DNA of 64,000 nt from Eucalyptus grandis. Its lineage: Eukaryota; Streptophyta; Magnoliopsida; Myrtales; Myrtaceae. The notes under the pieces are model-generated. The model was not told the origin of the DNA. It did not search any database and saw nothing but the letters and a program-made list of their open reading frames with translations. Below, piece after piece: positions 1 through 10,537 of the stretch (the stretch's first letter is position 1; every line of letters begins with the position of its first letter). The translations under genes and the position numbers were made by a program. The stretch lies in contig NC_052614.1 in assembly GCF_016545825.1 (NCBI RefSeq), positions 42,998,072 to 43,062,071 of the forward strand, written 5' to 3'.

Positions 1-852
1 ATAGTATTGCTTGGATTGAACGATTGTTGGATTGGACAATCGTTGGTATTGAATGATTGATTGGTTGAGGTTTATGAACTTTATTGACTTGCAAGAAGGA
101 ACTGAGGCTCAGGTGAGTCACCTATCTCTTGTGTGCATAAGTAGCCTTTAGGCGTATTTCCTTCCTAGTCGAAGTTTAGGGAGTAGACTTGCTGAGATGT
201 TGTCTCACCCCGTCGTGGGCGAACATTTACAGGTCTTTAGATGGCTGTACCTCCTAAGCGTTTTGGCTAGCCGAAGAAGGTCACCAAGCAGATCTCTCAA
301 ATTCCCCTTCCTGAGAGCCAAGGAGCCTGGGTCTACGAACTCATGAGATCCATTGTCTGGGTTAGTGCGGGTCTATTCTAAAAGGTACCCCATCAATTCA
401 GATCGTGGTATCATTACGGGTGAGATGGACCTAGAGAAGGCCCCCTTCTAGAGTTTGAGATTCCTAGGTTGGTGCTGGAGATCGCTTTTGGCAAGGGTAT
501 GACTAACCCTCCTAGTGGCTCAGTGATAGACTTGAGTTTTCTGAAGCCAAAGACCTCGAAGTATTCGGTTGAGAGTTCGAATGCTTAGAGAATCTGTAGC
601 CCCTCTACCCTTTTCGGCAATGTTTATATCGGCTAGTATTGTATATGACTTAGTATGATATGTATAAAGGTGTGATGTGGTTTTCCAAAACGTGGCTCTA
701 CTTTTTCTATCCCATCTTCGTGTTGTTTTGGGATTTAATTATTCGCTTCCACATGTGCATTAAAATGAATGGGTGGGCAACGCATCCTGGAACATCATAA
801 TTTAATCGACCACCGAGAGATGGGCATGTGCTCGGAAGATTGGGGCGTGACA
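1..852 (+). mobile_element. 3' part of a gypsy-type LTR, cut by the window start
   Basis: The segment ends in GGGGCGTGACA at 842-852, the same terminus as the LTR element that ends at 24475. The two also share the CTCACCCCGTCGTGGGC block (208-224 here, about 4.13 kb... 24131-24147 there) and a block of the type ATTAAAATGAA near the end. No coding capacity for gag or pol is visible. The left end lies outside the window, so I cannot tell whether this is a solo LTR or one end of a longer element. Orientation is given by the CA-type terminus on the right. Confidence 0.6.
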
Positions 853-939
853 GGTTAGGTCTACACCTATTTTTAGTTGATGGCGTGGCCCACAAAAATA
901 TCCTAGAGTAGTACACGCATACCCACAAGCCTCTTGCCA

Positions 940-2280
940 GGCTCATAGCAATCCTAAGCATCAATCCCAATCCATGACAGCCTCCACAATTCACAAAGCC
1001 AAACCAAAGTATATATCATAAATCAATTTCACAAATCAAAACACATAATCTTTCTGCAACCTGGCTCATTCACCATAAATGCTTTTCATAAAACATTTCT
1101 CAAGTCATTTTAAAACTTGTTTCTTAAACCGAAATAAATTCTATATATATTTTCACAACACATTTCATAAACCAAGTTCACAAATCAACATATATACATA
1201 TAATCTTTCGCAACAACTTTCCAAAAACATTTTGCAAATCATTCACAAATATCAAATCTTAGTAAATGTTCAATCCAAATTCTATGCAATAAAACATACT
1301 TTCAATTATTTATGATACATCAAATCTCCATAACTTTCAAGACATGAGTTTTCAAACTCATAGAAGAAATAGTATCACTCAATTGGGAAAGTCGAAAATC
1401 AACCACAATGATCACTCGAGTTGACATACTCGAATTCCTAACAAATAACCGAAAAACAATATCAAATGACCAAGTAACACAATATTCTAATGAACGACTC
1501 AACTATACTACACATATTTTTCGATAAAACGATACCTACATGCCAACGAAAAGCTTGCCTCTAGCAGAACCCTATTGTTGTCCATGAGCCGCGTTAAATT
1601 TCATCACACCGTAACTTCCTCCATAGAATTTTGTTTCAAACTGACTTATAGTCCTTAGAAAGCCATTTAGACATACTATAAGAACCCCAACTTAGCTGCC
1701 CCAAGCTCTTGCCAAAAATGACTGAAATTCGGCTCAAAAGTTACTATTCGTAACATTATCAAAAATGCACGCCAAACTTGAAAATTCCGTTCCAGGCAAA
1801 TCATAAGCTTAAATTGAGATCCGTAAAATACTATAGCTTCACAATATCCTAAACTATCGGTTCTATAAAAATACACTGCCTGAAAACTCCCTAATCAAAC
1901 GCAGCAAGTCATAATCGACCTAAAACCGAATTTCCAGCCCTAATTTTGACAATTCCTTCAAATAGACGGTTAGGGGCCTCGATCACTTACCAACATTGCA
2001 AAATGGATATAAGTCGGCTTAGCGAGTCATATGGATCATAAGCACACAAGAAAATTTTCACCTTCCTTCTTTCTTCTTTCTTCTTTCTCCTTTTTCTTCT
2101 TTCTCGGTGAGCTCCTTTTCTTTCCTTTGTTTTTGCTTCGACTTCTTCTCCTCTTGTGCTTCATTGCACAAACTCAAATGAGAAGAGAGAAAGAGAGTTG
2201 GGCTTGGCTTTTAAGAGACAGGGGTTGTTTGGGCTTTTATTGGGCTTGTTGTTACATAAAGTGAGTTGTAGATCATTTAG
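940..2280. repeat. LTR-like module A, uninterrupted copy
   Basis: About 1.1 kb that recurs at 9420-10537, 25800-26929 and 44215-45351 with many substitutions. It runs into a pyrimidine-rich tract (2055-2130). Read on the minus strand it resembles the leader and LTR portion of a gypsy element, but there is no gag or pol, so the class is uncertain. It matters because at 2054-2058 it keeps the ATTTT target uninterrupted, whereas the other three copies carry a 3.3-kb solo LTR at this point. The short open frames inside are not conserved and I do not read them as genes. Confidence 0.55.
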
Positions 2281-2633
2281 AGCTTAAATGGGGAAAAATC
2301 TATTTTTAGGCTAAAATTATATAGAAGTGAGCAAAAACCGTGAATTGTCTTAAATCTTTTGAAAAATGCGTGGAGGGCATTGCCGCATCGCCTCTAGTAT
2401 GTTCAATCTAAGTCCGCACCTACCATTGCATGTCCTCTAAATACACATTATCATATTGGGAAAAAATATCAAAAAATTCATAAACTTATTGCAATTATAT
2501 TAATTCAATAATATATGTTTCAATCGTGCCAATTTAATTCTAAATCTGTTCACATTTTATCAATTGAGTTCATTTTGCCAATTTTAACTGAGAATCATTA
2601 ATGTAGACATCAGCCATCGTTTGTGATATGATA
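2281..2633. other. AT-rich spacer without a gene
   Basis: An AT-rich stretch with phrases (around 2460-2600) that loosely recall the spacer at about 14340-14580. No exon, RNA gene or clean repeat boundary could be seen. Confidence 0.4.
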
Positions 2634-3071
2634 AGGAAAAGCAGTTGAAGACTTGCAGCCTCAATTCGATAAGATATGAAGTTGTGCAGGAGGGGCATTG
2701 TCATAACAGGACTTGCTCAACCAGACTCTGGATTTGATTATGTCAATCGGTTCTTCAGTCCAAAACTAGGGGTGAACGAGGATTGATGTATCTAATTAAT
2801 CGGCTGTCAAGTGACGTGCAAGAAGGAATTACCAGTTTCCTAGTTCTTGTTCACTTATTGTTTTGTCGATGATTCGTTCATGTATTGACAAGACTGAGAT
2901 AGCTATCCGGATCAAAGTGCCAAGGCTATCTCATTGTCGATACACGCCCATGATGCAAAATGCTAACTGACAAATGAATTTTCCAGGATCACGTGTGCGG
3001 GAGTGCAAACTGTTTTCTGGCGCCTTATTGGAGCAAAAAGCTGAGAAAAAATGAATTCGTTGTTTATGCTG

Positions 3072-3126
<55 letters not shown>

Positions 3127-3359
3127 TCTTCATCCCCACGCCCAGGCGCTTATTTGTGAGCAGTGCATCTGTGGTTGCTCAACTTCTTATTAGTCCATTT
3201 CAATAGAATTTCACGCGTTTCCTTAATCAGCTTTGTGCATGTGTTGAGTAGGCATCGCCTAGAGGAGGAGTCGTGAACGTGTGCCTGGACGAGCAAAACC
3301 AGAGAGTCACGCTGCGTGGGAAAGCTGTAACTGTAATGACGGGTTCTATTCTTGTTTAA
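2634..3359 (+). pseudogene. PhzF-like 3' fragment, copy 0 (exons 4-6)
   Basis: Remnant of a PhzF-family gene, the fold of bacterial PhzF isomerase. Exon 4 (2634-2780) is truncated at its start, has lost one base so that a TGA follows the QPQFDK block, and ends in GAG|GA instead of a GT donor. Exon 5 (2987-3070, 84 nt) and exon 6 (3252-3359, 108 nt) have the same lengths as in the other copies and stay open. They encode DHVCGSANCFLAPYW and then the usual C-terminus ending at a TAA. The first exons are absent. It is clearly more diverged from the other copies than they are from each other, so it probably comes from an older duplication. DHVCGSA replaces the usual DPVCGSA at the Asp/Ser part of the active site. 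Confidence 0.85.
3075..3128. repeat. (CT)n microsatellite in PhzF intron 5
   Basis: About 50 bp of almost pure CT, starting five bases after the GT donor of intron 5 of PhzF copy 0. The same tract sits at the same place in the 18-kb and 37-kb copies with different lengths. Confidence 0.95.
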
Positions 3360-4605
3360 AAATACTTCGAGCAAGCAAGATTCGTCTTGTAAACAAGGCA
3401 CAGGGCGAGATGGAATAAGTATTCTGATGGCATGAATTCGAGATTGTCAGTTGTTTAATGCTGCAGACCATAGCTGAGATTCTCAGTATGCTTGGAGCTG
3501 TAGCCTATGTAGCATAATCAAAGAGACGACCGAACAACCATTTATCTCGCTCTTGCTTTTATGTATTTGAGGGACAGTGCATCAATCACTTTGTCTCGTT
3601 TATGTGCTATCTCTGTATTGCTGCTCATACGGTTGATAATATCCCTTGTTGTTGGTCGAGTTTCTCGGAGAATGTGCACAGGTCAAGACTCGAGTTGAGG
3701 AGTCCCATGTCGAAGAACGACGAGATGGTCGAGTTGCTTATGATCCTGGTTGACCATTTGAAGGGGTCGAATCTCATTCCCATTTAGGAACTCGCACGTC
3801 GGCTTCTGTAAGCTCTAACCAACTCTCAGCCACAGGAAAGATGATCACGTGATCCTACGCGAAGAACCGGTTACTTGTATCAGTTTCCTGTTGACCTTGC
3901 ATTAGGCCACTCGAATTATGTCAGAGACTTCTAAGAAAGCTCCTGATCCATCATTTATAACAGTCGCGGCTAGGACAAACATTAAGCGGCAAACCATAAT
4001 TGACAGTTTCCAAACAACACCGTTGTTCAGGTGCCGAGAAAGGAACAGGAACAAGGGTTACAGGATCGCTCGATGGCTAAACTATAGCTGGTCCACAACA
4101 CTCGATCCCAAAGTACAATAGCAAGGGTTGATGTCATGGGAAAACATATAGACAAGTAACTAGACAAAAAATTCGTTTGAAAGTAACGCAATATATATTT
4201 TCCACCTATTGAAGGACGAATCTAAAGGGATTTTAGAGCACTTTAATTGAGTACGATATGACATTTCTTTTTCATATGATTAGTCTTATTGAAAAAGAAC
4301 AAACACTTTTTCCATAACTTCTAAACATGTGTAAAAAACACGTGTCAATAACATCACTACTCGTAGATACCATCAATAGGGTAGTCTATTGCTAAAAGGT
4401 CGCATTCTTTTCCACAAGTTCTCAATTCATCAATTCGAGGCATGTCATGAGCGAATTTTTATTTGTTTTGTGCTTCAAACATTTACTATCTCATATAGAA
4501 ATCTCCAAATTTCCAGCACATTAGTGAGAACTAATTCCGGCTAATACAATTACGAGTGAATTGAATAGTTATAACTCAGGTAAAACATTTAATAATGGAC
4601 GTGGG
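3360..4605. other. Spacer downstream of PhzF copy 0, no gene recognised
   Basis: The first 250 bases probably include old 3' UTR sequence. The rest is unique within the window. Two short open frames (3602-3787 and 3918-4121) show no motif that I recognise and no paralogue in the window. I see no RNA gene. Confidence 0.4.
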
Positions 4606-5718
4606 TAGGGGTGTGCATGGTCCGGGTGGACGGTTCCCGATCTAGAACCAGGAATCGCTTGCTAAGAACCGGTTCCGAAAAATTGGAACCAGGAACCGCC
4701 CGCTAGTTGCATGGATCCACCCGGGAACCGGACCAGACCTTCCCATATCTATTTATTTTGGCTCTCCCAACCATGGTAGCTTTATTCTCCTCAAGTATTA
4801 GCGCCACGGCGGTGGCGGCGGCGGTTGCAACCCTCACGCCCCTTCCGTCCCAACCACCAACAGATCCCTTCCCATTTGAACCTTTTCTCATAACAGAATT
4901 CACCAACCTTCAATCAGCATTTTCCGAAGATTTACTAGTCTTGTTCAAACTTGCATAACTTGCTGCTGCATTTTCGATTGAAGTAAAGGTAGCTTCTAAC
5001 AATTTATAGGACACTAATGAGTGGCAACGAAGAATGAAGAGGAAAGATACACTACCTGGAACTTTTGGTCCTTGTGTGTTTTCGGTAGTGTTGGATGGCT
5101 CGGAGAAGCATTCAACAGCCAAGATCAAAATGGTTTGAGCAAACACTATGAAAAACAACCACACAAGAAGCTTTGTTTTCATTTTGTAACCTCTATGTGC
5201 GCACGCGTGCGTGTGCGCGTGTATGTCTGCAGAGTTGAGCTAGAAAAGAGCGAGTGATTTAGTGATTTGCATGAGAGAAAGCGAGAGAATGCTTCAAATA
5301 CCAGAGGGCTTTAGAGAAAGATGTGCAGTTTCTTTTTGCTAATTAAGAAAGATTGCGTTGTCGGCTCCACGGGATAATATTTTTGATAGAAGTATCAGAG
5401 AGAATAAACAACTATGCTAGGGGGGAAAATGAAAAAAGGTGTGGAGGATGGCCTAGTGATATGCTGCTTGAGGGAATTAAAAGAGAATGGTCCATAATCG
5501 GTCCGGTCTGGGTGGGCGGGCAGGCGAATCCGCCCATGGAACTGGGACTAGATCGGTACCCACCGATTCCCATAAATTTGGAACTAAGAACTGGACCGGT
5601 TCCCATAAATTTGGAACTAGGAACTGGACCGGTTCCCTTAAGAACCACCGGTTCCGGGCGATTCCGGGTCCGATTCCAAGTGATTCGGCGTGAGCCCCGG
5701 TTCTTTTGCACACCCCTA
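4606..5718. mobile_element. Non-autonomous hAT-like transposon with captured sequence
   Basis: The ends form a perfect 12-bp inverted repeat: TAGGGGTGTGCA at 4606-4617 and TGCACACCCCTA at 5707-5718. The flanks GACGTGGG (4598-4605) and AACGTGGG (5719-5726) match at 7 of 8 bases, as expected for the 8-bp target duplication of hAT elements. Inside each end lie GC-rich blocks built from ACCGGTTCC and GGAACCGG words. There is no transposase, so it must have been mobilised by an enzyme encoded elsewhere. The middle, about 4743-5480, is unlike the ends and carries a possible gene fragment on the minus strand. Confidence 0.8.
4910..5182 (-). CDS. Possible captured gene for a small secreted peptide
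   Basis: Minus-strand frame starting at ATG 5182. The first roughly 24 residues are a textbook signal peptide: a basic MKTK start, a hydrophobic core LLVWLFFIVFAQTILILAV, then Cys and polar residues. A GT donor follows at 5055 and an AG acceptor precedes 4995, which would remove a 60-nt intron (4996-5055). The exons 5056-5182 (127 nt) and 4910-4995 (86 nt) join in frame into about 70 residues. The frame also stays open if the intron is kept. The product would be a short Ser/Thr/Asn-rich secreted peptide of unknown family. Sitting inside a hAT-like element with no transposase, it looks like a transduplicated host gene piece. Whether it is expressed is unknown, and the intron is at the lower size limit for plants. 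Confidence 0.4.
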   Translation of the reverse strand: MKTKLLVWLFFIVFAQTILILAVECFSEPSNTTENTQGPKVPGSVSFLFILRCHSLVSYKLLEATFTSIENAAASYASLNKTSKSSENAD

Positions 5719-5942
5719 AACGTGGGACCATCATGACATTGCATATTATGTATAAGTAACACTGACACCAATACGCGACATGGAACAACACAACATGATA
5801 TGCCAACACATCATTTTTAAAAAAATAGAGAATTTCAACACGTTGAGATACATTATATATTAAATGTGTATTTTTATATAAACACAATAAATTATCATTT
5901 TTATGATTATTTTAATCAAATTAATTTAATTCAAACTCACAA

Positions 5943-6049
<107 letters not shown>

Positions 6050-6728
6050 AGCTTAGATTGATATTAAACTAAAAATATTAATCCATTATTTGTTAATATC
6101 ATTCATTGTTTTAATTTGACAAATTTAACTCCGTTCTAATAATCTATAAAACTTGTATGAAAAAAGTAAACAATCCACAGTTTAGACTCGCGTGTCAGAG
6201 TATGTCGGAAGAGAAAAGAAAAAACAAACTTGGAGAGTGAAGTTGGAAAATAAGAGAAGAGAGGTTTTTCTTCTTTCCCCTTTATTATTTTTATTATTTT
6301 TATTATTTTTTACATATTTATATTTTGACCTTTCTTTTATTAAAAATTTTAAAAATTGACCCAGTGCATGTTAGAATTCTAAACTTGCATGTCAAAATTC
6401 CGAAATCAAGTGCTAGAGAGTGTCAGAAGAGTTGATCAGCTATTGGAATTACGTGTCGGAGTTCCGAACTCACACATCAGAATTTCGAACTCGAGTATCG
6501 AAGAATGCTGGAAAAGTTGATCATATATCGTATTTTTCAACACATATTAATCGAGTGTAGAAAAGTGTTTGACATGTGTCGTGTCCGACAGAATACAAAG
6601 ACTTCTTGAAAGTGTCAGTGCTTCGTAACCTTTGTTAGATGCGCTGGTTACTTTTGACTTGTCAAGAAATAAACAGAACTCTTAGATGACGCTTAGAATG
6701 AGGTATGAAAGACAGGGAGACCTTTCAG
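6050..6728. other. AT-rich spacer with degenerate internal repeats
   Basis: No gene is seen. Between about 6410 and 6530 two phrases recur in the same order: GTGTCAGAAGAGTTGATCA and TGCTGGAAAAGTTGATCAT. This suggests an old tandem duplication of roughly 90 bp. The tract joins directly to the intron 2/exon 3 border of PhzF copy 1. Confidence 0.4.
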
Positions 6729-7405
6729 GTTGACCTCTGCGGTCATGCGACGCTAGCTGCTGCGCACACTCTCTTCACATCTGGGATGGTAGATTCTGAC
6801 ACCATCGAGTTTATGACATTATCCGGAATTCTGACTGCCAAAAGGGTTCCCGAAACGAAGTCATCCCACATTTTGAAGATAAAGGTGGTGATGTGCCCGG
6901 GATATGGATTGAATTGGATTTTCCTGTAGTCCCGATCGCTGAAGATGATGCCGAGCGGATTTCATGTGTCTCCAAAGTTCTCAATGGCACTTCCATTGTT
7001 GAAATCAAGAAGACAGCAAAGGGCGACTATTTCATAATTCCTCAACTGCGACCTGATCATTTTTTTAAATATTAAAAATTAATATATTATTATAATATAA
7101 CCGGTCCAGTTTTAGTGGACGGGTGGGCGGATCCGCCCACAGAACTGGGAACCGGACCGGTACCCATTGGTTCCCATAAATTGGAACCGGGCACCGAACC
7201 GGTCTGGGTGGATGCCCATGTGTTTTGGTTCTCTTGTCTCTCAAATGGTATGTAAATGAATGATGTTCGATGGCCTCATCATTTTCACGTCTTGCAGGCA
7301 TCGCCCAGAGGTGGAGTAGTGAAGGTGCACTTGGACGAGCAGAACCAGAGAGTGTCATTGCGCAGGAAAGCTGTAACTGTAATGAGGGGCTCTCTTCTTG
7401 TTTGA
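6729..7405 (+). pseudogene. PhzF-like copy 1, exon 3 plus exon 6 only
   Basis: Exon 3 (6729-7033) starts after an intact TTTCAG acceptor and reads VDLCGHATLAAAHTLF, which holds the conserved active-site His. It is 305 nt instead of 306, because one base is missing near 6880, and the GT donor has become AT. Exons 4 and 5 are gone. In their place lie an AT-rich stretch and about 120 bp of ACCGGT-rich sequence related to the hAT-like element at 4606-5718. Exon 6 (7298-7405) is complete, with a Gly-to-Arg change (CTGCGTGGG-type to TTGCGCAGG). Exons 1 and 2 are also missing. The copy cannot encode an enzyme. Confidence 0.85.
7090..7215. repeat. Fragment related to the hAT-like element
   Basis: It contains GTGGACGGGTGGGCGGATCC and several ACCGG/CCGGT words like those next to the ends of the 4606-5718 element. 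No terminal repeat is left. It sits where introns 3-5 and exons 4-5 of PhzF should be, so it may mark the transposon event that removed them. Confidence 0.5.
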
Positions 7406-8227
7406 ATTTCTAGCGCTTCTTCATGTTTCTGAACTTAAAGCACGTGAAAATAACTACGTGAGAAGGAATTGAAATAAATGAGCTTATGTTGTGGGTTCGA
7501 TGGTACCGATGGAGTAATGTGAAATACATGAGATCGCGTCCTTTCCTGTATGACAGGTTCTTAATTTGCTTGCAGTGGAGAGTGAACTGAATAAGTGTTG
7601 AACGGATCTGTTGTTTCATTCCCAGAGGACTCTGTCTGCAGAATTCTATCTGCAGAAGAAGCGCATATTTGATTGACATAAGTGTTTATCAGCACGGCTG
7701 GGAAAATAAACAAGTGGCTAAAAGCCTCCATTGGACTAAGACATCAGCGACGCACAGTTTCTGTTCCCGTAGAAACTAACGTCCTACAAATTCGCCTTCG
7801 AGTAGTAGGATGGCCGTGTCATTTCCTATACTTGATGTGGAGTCGGGTTGTGAATTGCAGCTACACTAACACGTACATGTAAGTTCGCACATGAAAGTTT
7901 CTGCTCTCATCGACAACTGGTCTATGAGATCTGTAATATTTTTCAGTGCGGACGGTACAGTTGACTTAGTAAAGCGAGTCTTTCTTATAATGGCAAGTCT
8001 AGATGTGAGTCTACTGATAATCTTGCAAGCAAACAGAACACAAGAAGAGCTTACGGCAAATGAGGCTTTAAAAGCTCTAAAGGACCTTTATGGCCTGAAA
8101 AAAAGAAGAAGAAGAAGAAGGTGAGCGAAAATAAAGTAGTCTACGCCACGCAAGTCCAGCCTTGTTAAGGCGATCACGAAGCAACAAAATATGAGGCTTA
8201 AGCAGGGCAATAGAAACTTCGAATAAA
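7406..8227. repeat. Tail module downstream of PhzF, unit 1
   Basis: Spacer shared with 20740-21424 and 38104-38791 at high identity. It includes a short plus-strand frame ending in NEALKALKDLYG, present in all three units, but without a start or family I recognise. In this unit the sequence runs uninterrupted through CTTTATGGCCTG (8087-8098) into an AAG-rich tract. This is the uninterrupted version of the sites broken at 21425 and 38792. Confidence 0.7.
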
Positions 8228-8641
8228 TCAACTGGAGATCGTGACAGACATCCTGCCGCTACGCTTTCTGGTCCAGAGTTGTAACCATTGTTGCTTGGGC
8301 GCTGTGATAGTGAGCGCATCTCCTCTCATGACAGCAGTAGAGTCGCTTGCCCTAACATTCTTAGGAAGGACCATCTGGATCTTATTGTTTGCCACTTCGC
8401 TCTGGTTGCATGAGATACAAAGCGACTCGCCATCAATGATCTCAACCTTCAATTCGTCCTTCCTCAGTTGTGGAAGCTGTAGGCGAATGACATAGTCGGT
8501 TGCAGTCTTTTGGCTCTCGACCGACTCATCAGGAGAGAATGGATCGCTGTAAAGGAAAGAGCTCGCTTCATGGTCATGCCATTCCATTCTTATGATACGA
8601 ATTAATCTCTTTAAGAGCCGGATTCGAAGTGGGCAATCCAT
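8228..8641 (-). CDS. HSP20 / alpha-crystallin-like ORF
   Basis: An open frame of 137 codons resembling the alpha-crystallin domain of small heat-shock proteins. [21 protein letters not shown] stretch (about residues 49-68) fits the early beta strands. MVLPKNV (about residues 90-96) and DALTITAPK (about 107-115) fit the late strands and the G-V-L-T-V-like ending. If active it would be an ATP-independent chaperone. An internal Met at residue 19 (MEWHDHEAS) may be the better start. The domain is compact and the C-terminal tail looks unrelated to the family, so this may be a gene fragment. It lies antisense to the PhzF units. A frameshifted copy is at 24625-25021, and the copy expected near 38.8 kb has been deleted. 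Confidence 0.5.
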   Translation of the reverse strand: MDCPLRIRLLKRLIRIIRMEWHDHEASSFLYSDPFSPDESVESQKTATDYVIRLQLPQLRKDELKVEIIDGESLCISCNQSEVANNKIQMVLPKNVRASDSTAVMRGDALTITAPKQQWLQLWTRKRSGRMSVTISS

Positions 8642-8689
8642 CGGAATGGGATTCGCAGTTCTTCAATATGGAGTCAGCAGCTGTGTTGA

Positions 8690-10537
8690 GAATACATACA
8701 CAGCTGCAGTCTAAGGCCCCTGCACTCTTTAGGGCAAGTTGGCAACCTTGTAGTTGAGTATCTGATTCCCACTAAATTAATGAAGATTAGTACAAAGGAC
8801 CGTAAAGATTTTAGAGGACCATGGCCACCTCTTCTGAAATTTTAAGGTGTCAGATCAAGGCGAGTGTTTATATCTTTAAGGACCGGGAAAGATTTGAAGT
8901 CAGAATCTAATGCTCTCATACCTTGTAGAGATTGTTTGGCACCATTATCTACTTTTTTAATAGTTATATAATCGGAGAAAAACATGGTTTAATATTTATA
9001 TATATACTACCAAGGACTAGGCCAACTTATGATCTAGTCATCTACGCATCATCTCGCATTGAAGGAAAGCTTGCTTTAATTTCTCATTCTAAGAGATGAA
9101 CACATAGATCAATTTAGCTATTAAATTAGGTCCACCCTATTTCCACCCCTTATTGGCTCCCGACACTTCCTATAATTGACTACATTAATCATTGCGGGAC
9201 GCATTCTTGATTAAATATTATTACTTGTCTTTTTCACCCTTTATTATTGGCTCTTGACACCCGCTATCACATTAAATTAACTACATTATCCCTTTATTTC
9301 TTTATTTTTGTTCAATTTTATTAAAAGAAAAACTCACCCACATCACTTTCAAACAATTTTTTTTCACCCTAGCCGATTAAGCCGATTCATCCACACTTGC
9401 TACATTTTAACATTTCCTTCATGTTTCTCCTCTTCAATCCCAATCCACAACAACCTCCACAATTCACAAAGTCAAATCAAAATATATATCATAAATCGAT
9501 TTCACAAATCAAAATACATAGTTTTTCTGCAACTCGGCTCATTCACCACAATTACTTTTTGTAAAGCATTTCTCATGTCATTTCAAAACTAGTTTCTTAA
9601 ACTGAAATAAATTTCATATACATTTTCACAACACATTTCACAAACCAAGTTCACAAATCAACATATATATATATACATATAACCTTTCGCAATAACTTTC
9701 CAAAAACATTTGGCAAATCATTCACAAGTACCAAATCGTAGTAAATGCTCGATCCAGATTCTATGCAACAAACCATGCTTTCAATTACTTATGATACATC
9801 ATATCTCCATAATTTTCAAGACATGAGTTTTCAAACTCATAGAAGTAATAGTATCACTCACCTGAGAAAGCCGAAAGTCAACCACAGCGATCACTCGAGT
9901 CAACACACTCAAATTCCTAACAAATAACAAAAAAAAAAAAAAAAACAATATCAAACGACTAAGTAACACGATATTCTAATGAATGGCTCAACTATACTAT
10001 GCCTATTTGTCGATAAAACGATACCTACACGCCAACAAAAAACTTGCCTCTAGCGGAAACCTATTGTTGTTCGCGAGCTGCGTTAAATTTCATCATGCCA
10101 AAACTTCCTCCATATAATTCCGTTTCAAGCAAGCTTATAATCCTTAAAAAGCCATTTTGACATACTATAAGAACCTCAACTTAGCCACCCCAAGACCTTG
10201 TCTGAAATGACTGAAATTCGGCTCAAAATTTACTATTTGAAACTCTGTCCAGAATGCACGCTAAACTTGAAAATTCCGTTCTATGCAAATCACAAGCTCA
10301 AATTGAGATCCGTAAAATGCTATAACTTCACAATATCCTAAACTATCATTTCTATAAAAAAAATACACCACCCCAGTCAACGTAACAAGTCATAATTGAC
10401 CTAAAACCTAATTTCCAACCCTAATTTTGACAATTCCTTTGAATAGATGATTAGGGGCCTCAATCACTTACCAACATTGCAAAACATATTTAAGTTAGCT
10501 TAGCGATTCATATGAATCATACGCACACGAAAATTTT
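8690..10537. repeat. Spacer plus LTR-like module A, unit 1
   Basis: The stretch from 8690 to about 9420 is matched at 25060-25800 and 43466-44215. It is followed by module A, matched at 940-2050. There are no exons. Position 8690 (GAATAC...) is where the 38.8-kb unit carries the 3' LTR end of the second copia element. The module is cut at 10537 by the solo LTR and resumes at 13833. Confidence 0.7.

Noticed and set aside
3602..4121. Short frames downstream of PhzF copy 0
   Set aside because: No motif, no paralogue in other units and no splice signals.
5353..5887. Several overlapping frames on both strands
   Set aside because: They follow the ACCGGTTCC-rich right end of the hAT-like element and are not coding.
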